In this document: positions 1 to 7,947 of the stretch, piece after piece | Position numbering within the stretch: position 1 is the stretch's first letter | Layout: each line of letters opens with the position of its first letter | Source: DATLFI01 sp035524895 | GTDB lineage: Bacteria; Acidobacteriota; Thermoanaerobaculia; Multivoradales; Multivoraceae | Direction: 5' to 3' | Assembly (NCBI GenBank): GCA_035524895.1 | Contig: DATLFI010000154.1 | Coordinates: 1-35,082, forward strand | DNA: 35,082 nt | Made by a program: the position numbers and the translations under genes | Notes under the pieces: model-generated | What the model was told of the DNA's origin: nothing | Database searches by the model: none | The model's input: only the letters and a program-made list of their open reading frames with translations

Positions 1-765
1 GCCGAGTTGGACGTCACCGACCCGACGGCGGTCGCGGCGCGCATGCGCAGCGCGCCGCCGGCTCTGGTCGTCAACTGCGCAGCGTTCACCCAGGTCGACG
101 GGTGCGAGAGCGAGCCCGAGCGTGCCTGGGCGGTCAATGCCCACGCGGTGCGCGGCATCGCGGTGGCGGCCGAGCACTCGGGCGCGGTGCTGGTGCAGGT
201 CTCGACCGACTACGTGTTCGACGGCAAGGCAGGAAAGCCCTACGACGAGGCGGCGCCCACCTCGCCCCTTTCGGTCTACGGCGCGAGCAAGCTCGCGGGC
301 GAGCGCGCGGCGCTCGAGAGCTCCCGCGGCCTGGTGGTGCGAGCGAGCTGGCTCTTCGGCCCGGGCGGCCACAACTTCGTGCGTGCCATTCTCGGCCGCG
401 CACGCGCCGGCGAGGCCCTCCGTGTCGTCGACGACCAGGTCGGCTGCCCGACCTACACTCCTTATCTGGCGGAAGCGCTGCTCGATCTGAGCGCGCTCGC
501 CGCGAGCGGTACGATCCGCCTCCCTGGCGTCGTGCACTATCGCAATCGGGAGCCCGTGTCGTGGTTCGGCTTCGCGCGCGCCATCCTCGACGTGTGGGGG
601 CTCGCGGCGCCGCTTACGCCGGTAGGCACTGCCGAGTTTCCGCGCCCGGCGAGCAGGCCCGCCTACTCGGTGCTCGACGTGACCAGGACCGCTAGCGTGC
701 TGGGACGACCGATCGAGAGCTGGCGCGACGGTCTAGAGGAGTATCGAGATGCCGGAATGGAATGA
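1..765 (+). CDS. rfbD: dTDP-4-dehydrorhamnose reductase, 5' end missing
   Basis: The frame is open from base 1, so the true start and the N-terminal Rossmann glycine motif lie left of the window. What remains is a typical RmlD-type short-chain reductase, which reduces dTDP-4-keto-rhamnose with NAD(P)H in the last step of dTDP-L-rhamnose synthesis for surface polysaccharide. Visible landmarks are the conserved CAAFTQVDGCE-like stretch (bases 76-111), the STDYVFDG motif, and the catalytic pair YGASK, with Tyr at 277-279 and Lys at 289-291. A late substrate-binding segment (VVDDQVGCPTYT) is also typical of the family. It ends in TGA at 763-765, and the next nucleotide-sugar gene starts 27 nt later, so the two probably form the tail of a sugar-nucleotide operon whose rfbA/B/C members would be to the left. 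The family call is firm; the exact substrate is inferred from family resemblance. Confidence 0.9.
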   Translation, partial: AELDVTDPTAVAARMRSAPPALVVNCAAFTQVDGCESEPERAWAVNAHAVRGIAVAAEHSGAVLVQVSTDYVFDGKAGKPYDEAAPTSPLSVYGASKLAGERAALESSRGLVVRASWLFGPGGHNFVRAILGRARAGEALRVVDDQVGCPTYTPYLAEALLDLSALAASGTIRLPGVVHYRNREPVSWFGFARAILDVWGLAAPLTPVGTAEFPRPASRPAYSVLDVTRTASVLGRPIESWRDGLEEYRDAGME

Positions 766-792
766 GGCCGTGTCGTCCACTGAGGCTCGACG

Positions 793-1689
793 GTGAGGAT
801 CCTGGTCACGGGTGCGGGCGGCTTCGTCGGCCGGCGACTGGTAGCGGCACTGGTCGAGCGCGGGCACCGCGTGGGCCAACTCCTGCTGGAGCCGGACGAG
901 GGCTCGGCGGCGGAGTCTCGTTTCCATGGCGACCTGCGCGACCGCGACACCGTGGCAGGCGTGATGACCGACTTCGCACCGCAGGCGGTCGCTCACCTGG
1001 GAGCTCTGAGCGAGGTGGCGAGCTCGTGGCAGCGCGTCGGCGAGTACTTCGTCGTCAACGTGCTCGGCACCGCCAACGTGGTCGACACCGCGCCTGCGGG
1101 ATGCCGCGTAGTCTTCGCGTCGAGCGCCGAGGTGTATGGAATCGTGCCGGGTGAGGCTCAGCCCATTCGCGAGGAGCGGCCGCCACACCCCGAGAGCCCG
1201 TACGCGATGTCCAAGGCCGCGGCCGAGTTGGTCGCGCTGCGGGCGGGGGCGGTCGTGGTGCGCTCTTTCAACCTCGTTGGCCCCGGGCAGTCGCCGCGTT
1301 TCGCCCTGCCCTCGTTCGCCGCTCAGCTCGCCGAGATCGCCGCGGGGAAGCGGTCGCCCAGGCTCCTGGTCGGCAACCTCTCGGCGCGGCGCGACTACTT
1401 GCATGTGGACGACGGCGTCGACGGTTACGTGGTGTTGCTAGAGATGGCGGCAGGAGGCGAGGTCTACAACCTCGCCTCGGGACAGAGCGTCGAGGTCGGC
1501 GAAGCGCTACGCCGGCTGATCGCGATCACGGGACTCCAGGTCTCGGTGGAGGTCGAGGCGGCGCGACTGCGGCCGGTCGACGTGCCCCTGCTGTGCGGAA
1601 ACGCGGGCCGGTTGCGCGGCCTCGGGTGGCAGCCGCGCCGCGGCTTGGATCGCGCGCTGGGAGACCTTTGGCAGTCCGTGGGGAGCTGA
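793..1689 (+). CDS. rmd: NAD-dependent nucleotide-sugar epimerase/reductase, GDP-6-deoxy-D-mannose reductase-like
   Basis: This 298-residue extended short-chain dehydrogenase begins at GTG 793. It has the N-terminal Rossmann motif GAGGFVG (residues 7-13), a catalytic serine region FASSAEVYG (about 109-117) and the catalytic YAMSK (Tyr137, Lys141). The C-terminal part, with RDYLHVDDGVDGYVVLL, EVYNLASGQSVEV and a late RLRPVDVPLLCGN segment, resembles GDP-4-keto-6-deoxy-D-mannose reductase (Rmd) more than RmlB. Rmd makes GDP-D-rhamnose in the cytoplasm. The gene lies 27 nt after rfbD and runs the same way, which suggests shared transcription for cell-surface sugar supply. No strong Shine-Dalgarno sequence precedes the GTG. 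UDP-glucose epimerase-like activity cannot be ruled out, so the symbol is tentative. Confidence 0.75.
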   Translation: MRILVTGAGGFVGRRLVAALVERGHRVGQLLLEPDEGSAAESRFHGDLRDRDTVAGVMTDFAPQAVAHLGALSEVASSWQRVGEYFVVNVLGTANVVDTAPAGCRVVFASSAEVYGIVPGEAQPIREERPPHPESPYAMSKAAAELVALRAGAVVVRSFNLVGPGQSPRFALPSFAAQLAEIAAGKRSPRLLVGNLSARRDYLHVDDGVDGYVVLLEMAAGGEVYNLASGQSVEVGEALRRLIAITGLQVSVEVEAARLRPVDVPLLCGNAGRLRGLGWQPRRGLDRALGDLWQSVGS

Positions 1690-1721
1690 GCACCCTCGAG
1701 CGGCAGGCTGCCTCCTGGGTA

Positions 1722-2309
1722 GTGGCTCAGAACAACCTGAGCCACTACCGCCTCCTGGCCGATTGCTACGATCTCGGCATGGGCATCGCCGCACACGACG
1801 TTCCGCCGGGAGACTGGGACGCCGACGCCACGATTGCCGACGAGACGCGTCTGCTCCGGTTCTACGACCGGCTGCGCCGTCGGGTGGTCGATGCCGCAGG
1901 CTCCCGCTCGCCGGTCGGCCGGAACGCGGTCGAGGTACTGCTGCTGGTTCCCGACGTCTTCGTGCTGCTCGTTCGTCTGGCCTTCGATCGCGACGTGCCG
2001 GCGGAAAGCAGACGCCTGATCGTGTTCGCACTCGCCTACTACCTGTTGCCGGTCGACCTGATGCCGGAGGCGTTCCTGGGCGGCGTCGGCTTCCTCGACG
2101 ACGTGGTGCTCGCTTCGGCGGTGCTGTCGCACACACTGGGGGGCAACCTCGAGCCACTCGCCGGGCGCTATTGGAGCGGGTCGCGTGGCCTGCGCACCAC
2201 CGTCCACGGCATCGCGGCGGCGGCCCACTCGGTGCTCGGTGCGCGGATCCACGAGCGCGTGCGACGCTTCCTGGCTGCGCGCGGGATCGAGCTCCGGCAT
2301 GAAGGCTGA
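1722..2309 (+). CDS. YkvA/DUF1232 family membrane-associated protein
   Basis: The protein carries the DUF1232 (YkvA) signature around residues 100-135: FALAYYLLPVDLMPEA followed by a glycine-rich turn and FLDDVVLAS, a short hydrophobic hairpin with conserved Pro-Asp and Asp-Asp pairs. A second hydrophobic stretch, VLLLVPDVFVLLVRLAF, precedes it. Function is unknown in this family. The start is uncertain. GTG 1722 gives 195 residues; the frame is open further upstream, with TTG 1668 and a CTG at 1686 that would overlap the previous stop; ATG 1779 is also possible, but it would cut into a plausible N-terminal helix. The end overlaps the ctaB start by 11 bp, so the two are translationally linked, although nothing ties DUF1232 proteins to haem metabolism. 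Confidence 0.7.
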   Translation: MAQNNLSHYRLLADCYDLGMGIAAHDVPPGDWDADATIADETRLLRFYDRLRRRVVDAAGSRSPVGRNAVEVLLLVPDVFVLLVRLAFDRDVPAESRRLIVFALAYYLLPVDLMPEAFLGGVGFLDDVVLASAVLSHTLGGNLEPLAGRYWSGSRGLRTTVHGIAAAAHSVLGARIHERVRRFLAARGIELRHEG

Positions 2310-3192
2310 CAGCGTACCGCTCGCGCGCGCCGCGTCCTGGCAGGATTTGCTGGAGCTCGGCAAACCCAGGATCAGCCTGATGGTGGCTATCACCACCGCC
2401 GTCGGGCTGTTGGTGGCGTACTCCCGCACCGAGCTGACGGTGACACCATGGCTCGTCTTGGCGACTCTCACGGGCACCCTGCTCCTGTCGGCAGGCTCCT
2501 CGGCCCTCAACATGTGGTTGGAGCGGGACCTCGATGCGCGCATGGCGCGCACCCGGGAGCGACCTCTCCCTACCGGCCGGGTCACGCCCGAGCTGGCTCT
2601 GGCGGTGGGTGTGGCGGCTGGAGTCATCGGAACGCTCGTGCTCGTGGTGTGGGTCAACGCGCTGACCGCCCTGCTCGGCGTCTTCACGATGCTGGCGTAC
2701 GTGCTCGTATACACGCCGCTCAAGACCCGGACCGCGTGGTCTACGGTGGTCGGCGCGATTTCGGGAGCGACGCCGCCGTTGATGGGCTTCACGGCGTTGC
2801 AGGGCACGCTCGAGCTGGAGGCGTGGCCGCTGTTCCTGATCCTCTACTTCTGGCAGCTTCCGCACGTGTTCGCTATCGCCTGGCTGCACCGGGAGGACTA
2901 CGGCAACGCCGGCTTTCGCACCGTGGCCTACCGGGACACCGATGGTCGCCGCACCGCGACCGCCACGGTGGCCACGGCGCTGCTGTTCTGCTTCGCTGCC
3001 TGGTCGCCGGTACCGTTCGGCCTCGCTGGGGCCGGCTACGCGGCTGCGGCGTGGGGGCTTTCACTCAGCTTCTTTGCCTGCGTGTGCTGGTTCGCGGTAC
3101 GGCGCGATCGTCGCAGCGCGCGGGTTACCATGCTCGCGTCGGTCATCCTCCTGCCGCTGCTCCTCGCGGCGCTGGTGCTCGACGTGCTGTAG
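2299..3192 (+). CDS. ctaB: protoheme IX farnesyltransferase (haem O synthase)
   Basis: This 297-residue polytopic membrane protein of the UbiA prenyltransferase superfamily transfers a farnesyl group to haem B to make haem O for terminal oxidases. The family signatures are present in order: GKPRIS (residues 21-26), the first Asp-rich motif NMWLERDLDARMARTRERPL (71-90), YTPLKTRTAWSTVVGAISGATPP, and FWQLPHVFAIAWLHREDYGNAG followed by a second acidic loop YRDTDG. About eight or nine hydrophobic segments are visible. ATG 2299 lies 11 bp inside the end of the DUF1232 gene, and the TAG stop overlaps the next start by one base. The following oxidase subunit III and DUF420 genes support a role in assembling a haem-copper oxidase. 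Subunits I and II are not in the window. Confidence 0.95.
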   Translation: MKADSVPLARAASWQDLLELGKPRISLMVAITTAVGLLVAYSRTELTVTPWLVLATLTGTLLLSAGSSALNMWLERDLDARMARTRERPLPTGRVTPELALAVGVAAGVIGTLVLVVWVNALTALLGVFTMLAYVLVYTPLKTRTAWSTVVGAISGATPPLMGFTALQGTLELEAWPLFLILYFWQLPHVFAIAWLHREDYGNAGFRTVAYRDTDGRRTATATVATALLFCFAAWSPVPFGLAGAGYAAAAWGLSLSFFACVCWFAVRRDRRSARVTMLASVILLPLLLAALVLDVL

Positions 3193-3809
3193 TGGTGAGC
3201 AGCCACGGGATGTCACCAGGCGAAGCACTGTCGGTTCGTTCGGTCCAGGTGCCGTCTCGCCTGGGTGCCGCGCGTTTCGGTCTGTGGCTGTTCCTGGCGT
3301 CGGAGGCGGTGCTATTCCTGACGCTGTTCGCCACCTACGCGGTGCTGCGCCTGAAATCCGATGCCTGGCCGCGTGGCGCCGACCAGCTCGGTGTGGCTTT
3401 CGGAGCGTTCAACTCTCTGGTGCTGGTCGCTTCCAGCGTGACCATGCTCGGGGCGTGGTGGGCGGCCCGTCGCGGCGTCGTCGATAGGGCGCGCGCTGCC
3501 CTGCTCGCGACGGCCGCACTGGGAGCGCTCTTCGTGCTGGTGAAGTCGTTCGAGTGGGCTCTCGAGGCACGTGCCGGCGGAGTCCCTTCGGCCAGCCACT
3601 TCCACGCGCTGTACTACCTGCTCACTGGCTTGCACGTGGTCCACGCGCTCGGCGGGATCGGGGTGTTGGGCCACCTGTGGGCCAGCGGGCGATCCGCCGC
3701 GGTGAGCGATCCCGAGCGCTTCGCCGGGCGCGTCGAGCTCTGTGGCATCTACTGGCATTTCGTCGATATTGCGTGGCTGGTGCTCTTCGCTCTGCTCTAC
3801 TTGACCTGA
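3192..3809 (+). CDS. ctaE: cytochrome c oxidase subunit III
   Basis: This is a roughly 205-residue member of the haem-copper oxidase subunit III family, of the short five-helix type (CyoC/CtaE-like). Visible landmarks are RFGLWLFLASEAVLFLTLFATY near the N-terminus, FVLVKSFEWALE in the middle, HFHALYYLLTGLHVVHALGG, and the C-terminal signature GIYWHFVDIAWLVLFALLYL. Subunit III is an integral membrane subunit that stabilises the catalytic subunit I. GTG 3192 shares one base with the ctaB stop (TAGTG); GTG 3195 and ATG 3210 are alternative starts. Finding it between ctaB and a DUF420 gene, without subunits I and II, suggests that the catalytic subunits are encoded elsewhere on the genome. Confidence 0.92.
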   Translation: MVSSHGMSPGEALSVRSVQVPSRLGAARFGLWLFLASEAVLFLTLFATYAVLRLKSDAWPRGADQLGVAFGAFNSLVLVASSVTMLGAWWAARRGVVDRARAALLATAALGALFVLVKSFEWALEARAGGVPSASHFHALYYLLTGLHVVHALGGIGVLGHLWASGRSAAVSDPERFAGRVELCGIYWHFVDIAWLVLFALLYLT

Positions 3810-3860
3810 GCCCACCAGGGCTCGCGGGGCGCCCTAGGGCCGGCGCACCGAGCGGCGACC

Positions 3861-3866
3861 GGAGGA
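3861..3866 (+). promoter_or_regulatory. Shine-Dalgarno sequence deciding a TTG start
   Basis: GGAGGA lies 9 nt before the TTG at 3876. It is the strongest ribosome-binding site in this stretch and supports TTG as the start of the DUF420 gene. Confidence 0.7.
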
Positions 3867-3875
3867 CCCATCCGT

Positions 3876-4295
3876 TTGGAGCTGACCGACCTTCCAGCGA
3901 TCAACGCGTCCCTCAACGCCCTGGCCGGCCTCCTGCTGGTCGTCGGATTCGTTTTCATCCGGCGGCGCCAGATCCAGCAGCATAGGGCCTGCATGCTCGC
4001 CGCCTTCTCGTGCTCGGTGCTCTTCCTGATCTCTTACCTGGTGTACCACGCGCAGGTCGGCTCGGTCCGCTTTCAGGGCACCGGGGCTATCCGCACCGTC
4101 TACTTCAGCATCCTGATCAGCCACACCATCCTCGCTGCGGCGGTGCCGCCCCTCGCCCTGGTGACCCTGGTGCGCGCCCTGCGCGCTCGTTACGACCGCC
4201 ATCGCGCCATCGCGCGCGTGACGCTGCCGATCTGGCTCTACGTCTCGGTCACCGGGGTGATCGTGTACTGGATGCTGTATCGGCTCGACTTCTGA
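3876..4295 (+). CDS. DUF420 family membrane protein, probable cytochrome oxidase assembly factor
   Basis: The 139-residue protein has four hydrophobic segments (about residues 10-30, 42-62, 78-105 and 115-135) and the conserved histidine-bearing motifs of DUF420 (YozB/CtaM-like): RRRQIQQHRACMLAAF, SYLVYHAQVGSVRFQGTGAIRTVYFSILISHTILA, and a C-terminal HRAIARVTLPIWLYVSVTGVIVY. CtaM in Staphylococcus is needed for maturation of an aa3-type oxidase (established for that protein). The same role here is inferred from family and from position after ctaB and oxidase subunit III. The TTG start is chosen because GGAGGA precedes it at good spacing. It lies 66 nt after subunit III and is probably the last gene of the operon. 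Confidence 0.85.
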   Translation: MELTDLPAINASLNALAGLLLVVGFVFIRRRQIQQHRACMLAAFSCSVLFLISYLVYHAQVGSVRFQGTGAIRTVYFSILISHTILAAAVPPLALVTLVRALRARYDRHRAIARVTLPIWLYVSVTGVIVYWMLYRLDF

Positions 4296-4386
4296 CCCCC
4301 CGGACCAATCCCCGGTGAACGCTCCGCGAGTTGCCAGAACGCCCGCTGATGAGGGCGCCGTGTCCTGGCCGGAGGACGACCGGGCG

Positions 4387-4403
4387 CCGCGAGCTGCTCG
4401 CGG
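4387..4403. terminator. GC-rich hairpin after the oxidase-assembly operon
   Basis: A perfect 7-bp inverted repeat (CCGCGAG, loop CTG, CTCGCGG) lies about 90 nt past the DUF420 stop. No T-tract follows, so intrinsic termination is only a possibility. The rest of the 280-bp gap 4296-4575 shows no convincing gene. A weak promoter-like pair (ATGACA at 4468 and TACGTA near 4492) may serve the next gene. Confidence 0.3.
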
Positions 4404-4575
4404 ATCCCTTGGCGCGGCGCGCTTCGTCCTGCGCCGACCTTAGGGGAGATCGACCTTGCGGCGCTCCATGACACCACTGGCATCGGTCTTGTACGTAAGC
4501 TGGGGGTGGGATCTTGGCGCCCGGCACTTGGCCGGCTGCCCTTCGGGAGGCTCGATCGGCGGGCGGGAGCAAGGC

Positions 4576-7167
4576 ATGGCGAGAACGAGGGTCGATACCA
4601 CCCGGGACCGCGACGCGCCGTCACGCGTGCCGGTGCGGCTCGGGCTCCTGCTCCTGTTGCTACTGGCGGCCCTGGCTCGGCAGGCTGCGGCCGGCACCGC
4701 GCCGACCGACGAGGGGGAGGCCGTTGCAGGCTCCGGGGACCTGGTGTGGTCGGAGGGTACGGAGCTGCTGCTGCCGCAACCCGAGCGCGAGCGTTTCGCG
4801 GCCGCCGACACCACGGAGCGACGACGGCTGCTGGAGGCCTTCGCCGCGACGGACCCGGTGCCCGATACTCCCGAGCACGAGCTTCGCGAGGGCATTCGCC
4901 GCCGGCGCGAGCTGATGAGCCGAGAGTTCCTGACTCTCCTGGACGATCGCGCGCGCTTCCTGTTCCTGCACGGCGCGCCCGCCGAGCGGCTGCCGATCGA
5001 CTGCGACCAGGTCTTCCGGCCTATGGAGGTCTGGGTCTACGCCCACCTTTCCCGGCCCTTGCTCTTCTATCGGCCCGAGGCCGCGCAGCCTTATCGCTTG
5101 TGGCTTCCGGTCGACTCCAAGCGCGTGCTCTACGCCGAGGAGATGGAGTACTGGCTCGAGCAATACCACGAGCTGCGCCGGTACATAAGCGGGCGGCGAT
5201 TCGACTTGCAGCTCTGCCGCCACGCAAAGAGGATCGACGAGATCACCGGCATCGACGGCCTGTTCTCTCACCGCGCGGAGCGCCCGACCAACGCCGAGCT
5301 GCTCGGCTACCTGGCGGCGCCTGCGGACCTGGGACAGTGGGCGCGCGCCGCGGCCGTCACACCGCTCGAGGGCTTCCGAGATGCGCTCGATATCGAGGGA
5401 GTCGAGTCGGTGTTTCCGGAGCTGCGGGGCCAGCGAATGCTGGCGCGCATTACGTTGCTGCTGCCGACGGCGGAGAACCTCGAGACGTACCAGGAGGGCG
5501 AGGCCGACCCGGAGTACCGCCTCCAGGTGGAAGGGATCCTGGAAGGCGACGAGGCCGTGTTCGAGACGTTCCGCATGCGCTTCCAGGTCAACGCCAGCAC
5601 ACACCCGGAGAAGCTGGCTCTGGTGATCGACCGGCAGCTGCGTCCTGGACGCGAGCTCACCGCCAGGATGAGAGTGCGTGACGAGATCGGGGGAGGCGAG
5701 CGTGTCGTCGTTGCGACGGTCATGGTGCCTAGGGAGCCGACACCCGTGCCTGATGTGCCGGTGCCCGAGAGCGTGATCGTGGCGTTGGGCGACCAGCTCG
5801 CCGAGCGGCGGATCCCAGGGCGCGACGGCATCGTCCTGGTGCCGCCCGAGGCCGACGTCGCGCTCGGGCTGTGGCGCGCCGACACGCTGGTCAGCGGCGA
5901 ACGGATCCAGACCGTGCGATTCGTGGTCGACGGCGAGCTCCAGTTCACCCGTAACCGTCCGCCGTTCACGGCGGAGCTGCGGCTCGCGATCTATCCTCGC
6001 GAGCAGCTCGTGAGGGTCGAGGGTTACGACGCGGCGGGGACCCTGGTCGCCGCCGACGAGCTGCTGATCAACCAGCAGCGCGGCGAGCTGCGGGTGAGCA
6101 TCACCTCGCCCGAGCGCGGGCGGCCGGTGGTGGGGAAGACGGAGGCCGTCGCGGAGATCACCGTGCCGGAAGAGCGGCGCGTCGTGAAGGTGGAGTTCCT
6201 CGTCAACGAGGTGATGCAGGGGGTGCGTGAAGCGCCTCCCTGGCGGGCCGAGATCGAGGTGCCAGATGTGGGCGGGGAGCGGCTCGCCTATCTCACCGTG
6301 GTGGCGGAGCTCGACAACGGAGTTCGCGCCGAGGACGTTCGCTTCCTCAATGCGCCGGACTTCGTCGACGAGATCGACGTCGACCTGGTCGAGCTCTACA
6401 CCACCGTGACGGATCGCTCGAACCGACTGGTCACTGGTCTCACGATCGAGGAGTTCGCCGTGCTCGAGGACGGGCGTCCGCAGGAGATCGCGAGGTTCGA
6501 GCTGGTGGATGACCTGCCGCTCACGATCGGCATCACGATCGACACGTCGGGCTCGATGATCCAGTCGCTCGGCGAGGCGCGTCGGGCCGCGAACGAGTTC
6601 CTGGAGAGCATGATGACGCCGAAGGACCGCTCTTTCGCCGTCAGCTTTTCCGACCATGTCGAGCTCGTGATGGCGCGCACCTCCGATGTGGGCGCCGTGG
6701 CCCACGCGCTCGACTCGCTGCTCGCCGTCGGCAGCACGGCCCTGCACGATGCGGTGGTCACGAGCCTCTACTACTTCCGGGGTGTGCGAGGTCGCAGGGC
6801 GCTGATCCTGCTCTCGGATGGCGAGGACACCTCGAGCACCATCCCGTACCGCGACGCGCTGGAGTACGCAAAGCGCTCCGGCGTGGCGGTCTACTCTGTT
6901 GGCCTGAACATCGGCCGGCTCGACTTCGACGTGCGCAAGAAGCTCGGTGAGCTCGCCGAGCAGACGGGTGGACGGGCCTTCTTCATTCGACAGGCCGAGG
7001 AGCTGCGAACCGTCTACGCCGAGATAGAGCGCGAGCTGCGGAGCCAGTACCTCGTGGCGTACAACTCGGATCGGCCAGGCAGCGCGTCGGCGGAGTTTCG
7101 AGAAGTCGAGGTGCGTGTTCGCGATGGGAAGCTGAGAGCCCGCACGATCCGCGGTTACTATCCTTGA
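4576..7167 (+). CDS. exported GWxTD-like / von Willebrand A domain protein (acidobacterial VWFA-related)
   Basis: ATG 4576 gives 863 residues with a signal peptide-like N-terminus: Arg-rich residues 1-22, then a Leu-rich core RLGLLLLLLLAALARQAAAG ending near residue 40. Residues about 80-155 (ERRRLLEAFAATDPVPDTPE, then DDRARFLFLHGAPAE) match the pattern around the GWxTD motif, but the Gly-Trp and Thr themselves are replaced. The middle (about 300-600) looks like repeated beta-sandwich domains. The C-terminal third is the VWFA-related domain common in Acidobacteriota: VDLVELYTTVTD, VTGLTIEEFAVLEDG, then a VWA fold with the metal-binding motif DTSGSM at 656-661, a later STALHDA, and LSDGEDTSS. 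It is likely periplasmic or surface-bound and Mg2+-dependent in binding. The start could instead be TTG 4456, which has GGGGAG 7 nt upstream, but that would bury the signal peptide. Confidence 0.85.
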   Translation: MARTRVDTTRDRDAPSRVPVRLGLLLLLLLAALARQAAAGTAPTDEGEAVAGSGDLVWSEGTELLLPQPERERFAAADTTERRRLLEAFAATDPVPDTPEHELREGIRRRRELMSREFLTLLDDRARFLFLHGAPAERLPIDCDQVFRPMEVWVYAHLSRPLLFYRPEAAQPYRLWLPVDSKRVLYAEEMEYWLEQYHELRRYISGRRFDLQLCRHAKRIDEITGIDGLFSHRAERPTNAELLGYLAAPADLGQWARAAAVTPLEGFRDALDIEGVESVFPELRGQRMLARITLLLPTAENLETYQEGEADPEYRLQVEGILEGDEAVFETFRMRFQVNASTHPEKLALVIDRQLRPGRELTARMRVRDEIGGGERVVVATVMVPREPTPVPDVPVPESVIVALGDQLAERRIPGRDGIVLVPPEADVALGLWRADTLVSGERIQTVRFVVDGELQFTRNRPPFTAELRLAIYPREQLVRVEGYDAAGTLVAADELLINQQRGELRVSITSPERGRPVVGKTEAVAEITVPEERRVVKVEFLVNEVMQGVREAPPWRAEIEVPDVGGERLAYLTVVAELDNGVRAEDVRFLNAPDFVDEIDVDLVELYTTVTDRSNRLVTGLTIEEFAVLEDGRPQEIARFELVDDLPLTIGITIDTSGSMIQSLGEARRAANEFLESMMTPKDRSFAVSFSDHVELVMARTSDVGAVAHALDSLLAVGSTALHDAVVTSLYYFRGVRGRRALILLSDGEDTSSTIPYRDALEYAKRSGVAVYSVGLNIGRLDFDVRKKLGELAEQTGGRAFFIRQAEELRTVYAEIERELRSQYLVAYNSDRPGSASAEFREVEVRVRDGKLRARTIRGYYP

Positions 7168-7217
7168 GAGTTCGGAGTGCCGCCGCAGGGAGCGCGGCGC
7201 TGGCTCGCGGTTGGCGG

Positions 7218-7898
7218 ATGAAAACCCGGCGCGCTTTCGGAGCAGGCTGGTCCTTGTCGCTGCTCGGACTCTGTGCCGTCGCCGGGCTCGCGGGCCCGGG
7301 GATCGATCTCTCCTTCCGGCGTCTCGACCGCACCTACGTGGCCGTCGTGGACCAGCTCGCGCCCATCGAGATCGGTCCAGCCAGGGTGGCGCTGCGATCG
7401 CCGGACCACTCGTTGCGGATCCTCCGGCATCTTGCGCGGCTGACGCCTGACCCGGCGGGCGGACACCGCATTGCGCTCGAGGTCGCCTTCGAAGGCCGCG
7501 GCCGGGTCGAGGCCGACGTCGTCATGGGTGCGGTCGCTTCCCAGCTCGCCGACGATTTGGTCATTCCCAACCAGACGCTTCGTCTCGAAGGGCGCGCAGG
7601 GATCGCACGGTCTCCGGACGGCTACCAGGTGACCGCGCTCGAGCTGCCCGAATCGATCGACGTGCAGATCCAGAGCCGCCTGGCCGGGCGCCTGGTCGGT
7701 CTCTGCCGCCCAATGTCCCTGGTCCTGGTCTCGCTCGACTGTGCCGCGCTCGAGCAGGCGCTGAGCTTGGTGACCGTTCCGCTCCCGGAGCCCGGTGCGG
7801 AGTACCTGCTGCCCTTCGAGGAAGTCGAGGCCGACGAGCGTGCCCGCTTCGACGCCTACCTGGACCAGCTCCCCGCCCCGGTGGTGCCGAAGCCCTGA
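7218..7898 (+). CDS. exported protein of unknown function
   Basis: I do not recognise this 226-residue protein. From ATG 7218 it starts MKTRRAFGAGWSLSLLGLCA, a short basic region followed by a hydrophobic segment, consistent with a signal peptide or membrane anchor. The rest is soluble-looking and beta-rich, with alternating hydrophobic patterns (ALEVAFEGRGRVEADVV, QTLRLEGRAGIAR), a single pair of cysteines in the second half (LCRPMSLVLVSLDC), and a Pro-rich C-terminus. The frame stays open back to a TTG at 7164 that would overlap the previous stop (TTGA). Translation from there would lengthen the N-terminus by 18 residues and weaken the signal peptide. It directly follows the VWA protein on the same strand and may be co-transcribed and act in the same envelope compartment (inference). 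Confidence 0.6.
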   Translation: MKTRRAFGAGWSLSLLGLCAVAGLAGPGIDLSFRRLDRTYVAVVDQLAPIEIGPARVALRSPDHSLRILRHLARLTPDPAGGHRIALEVAFEGRGRVEADVVMGAVASQLADDLVIPNQTLRLEGRAGIARSPDGYQVTALELPESIDVQIQSRLAGRLVGLCRPMSLVLVSLDCAALEQALSLVTVPLPEPGAEYLLPFEEVEADERARFDAYLDQLPAPVVPKP

Positions 7899-7947
7899 GG
7901 TTCGCCGGCCGGCACGGCACTTCTCGGGAGCGCGAGGAGCCGGGCTA

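Noticed and set aside
4456..4575. TTG 4456 with GGGGAG upstream as start of the VWA protein
   Set aside because: It would place about 40 unlikely residues before an otherwise clean signal peptide at ATG 4576.
4660..6747. Long open frame (695 codons) on the minus strand antisense to the VWA protein
   Set aside because: It is rich in His, Arg, Asp and Leu in the way expected from the complement of GC-rich coding DNA, and it shows no domain. The plus-strand gene is clear.
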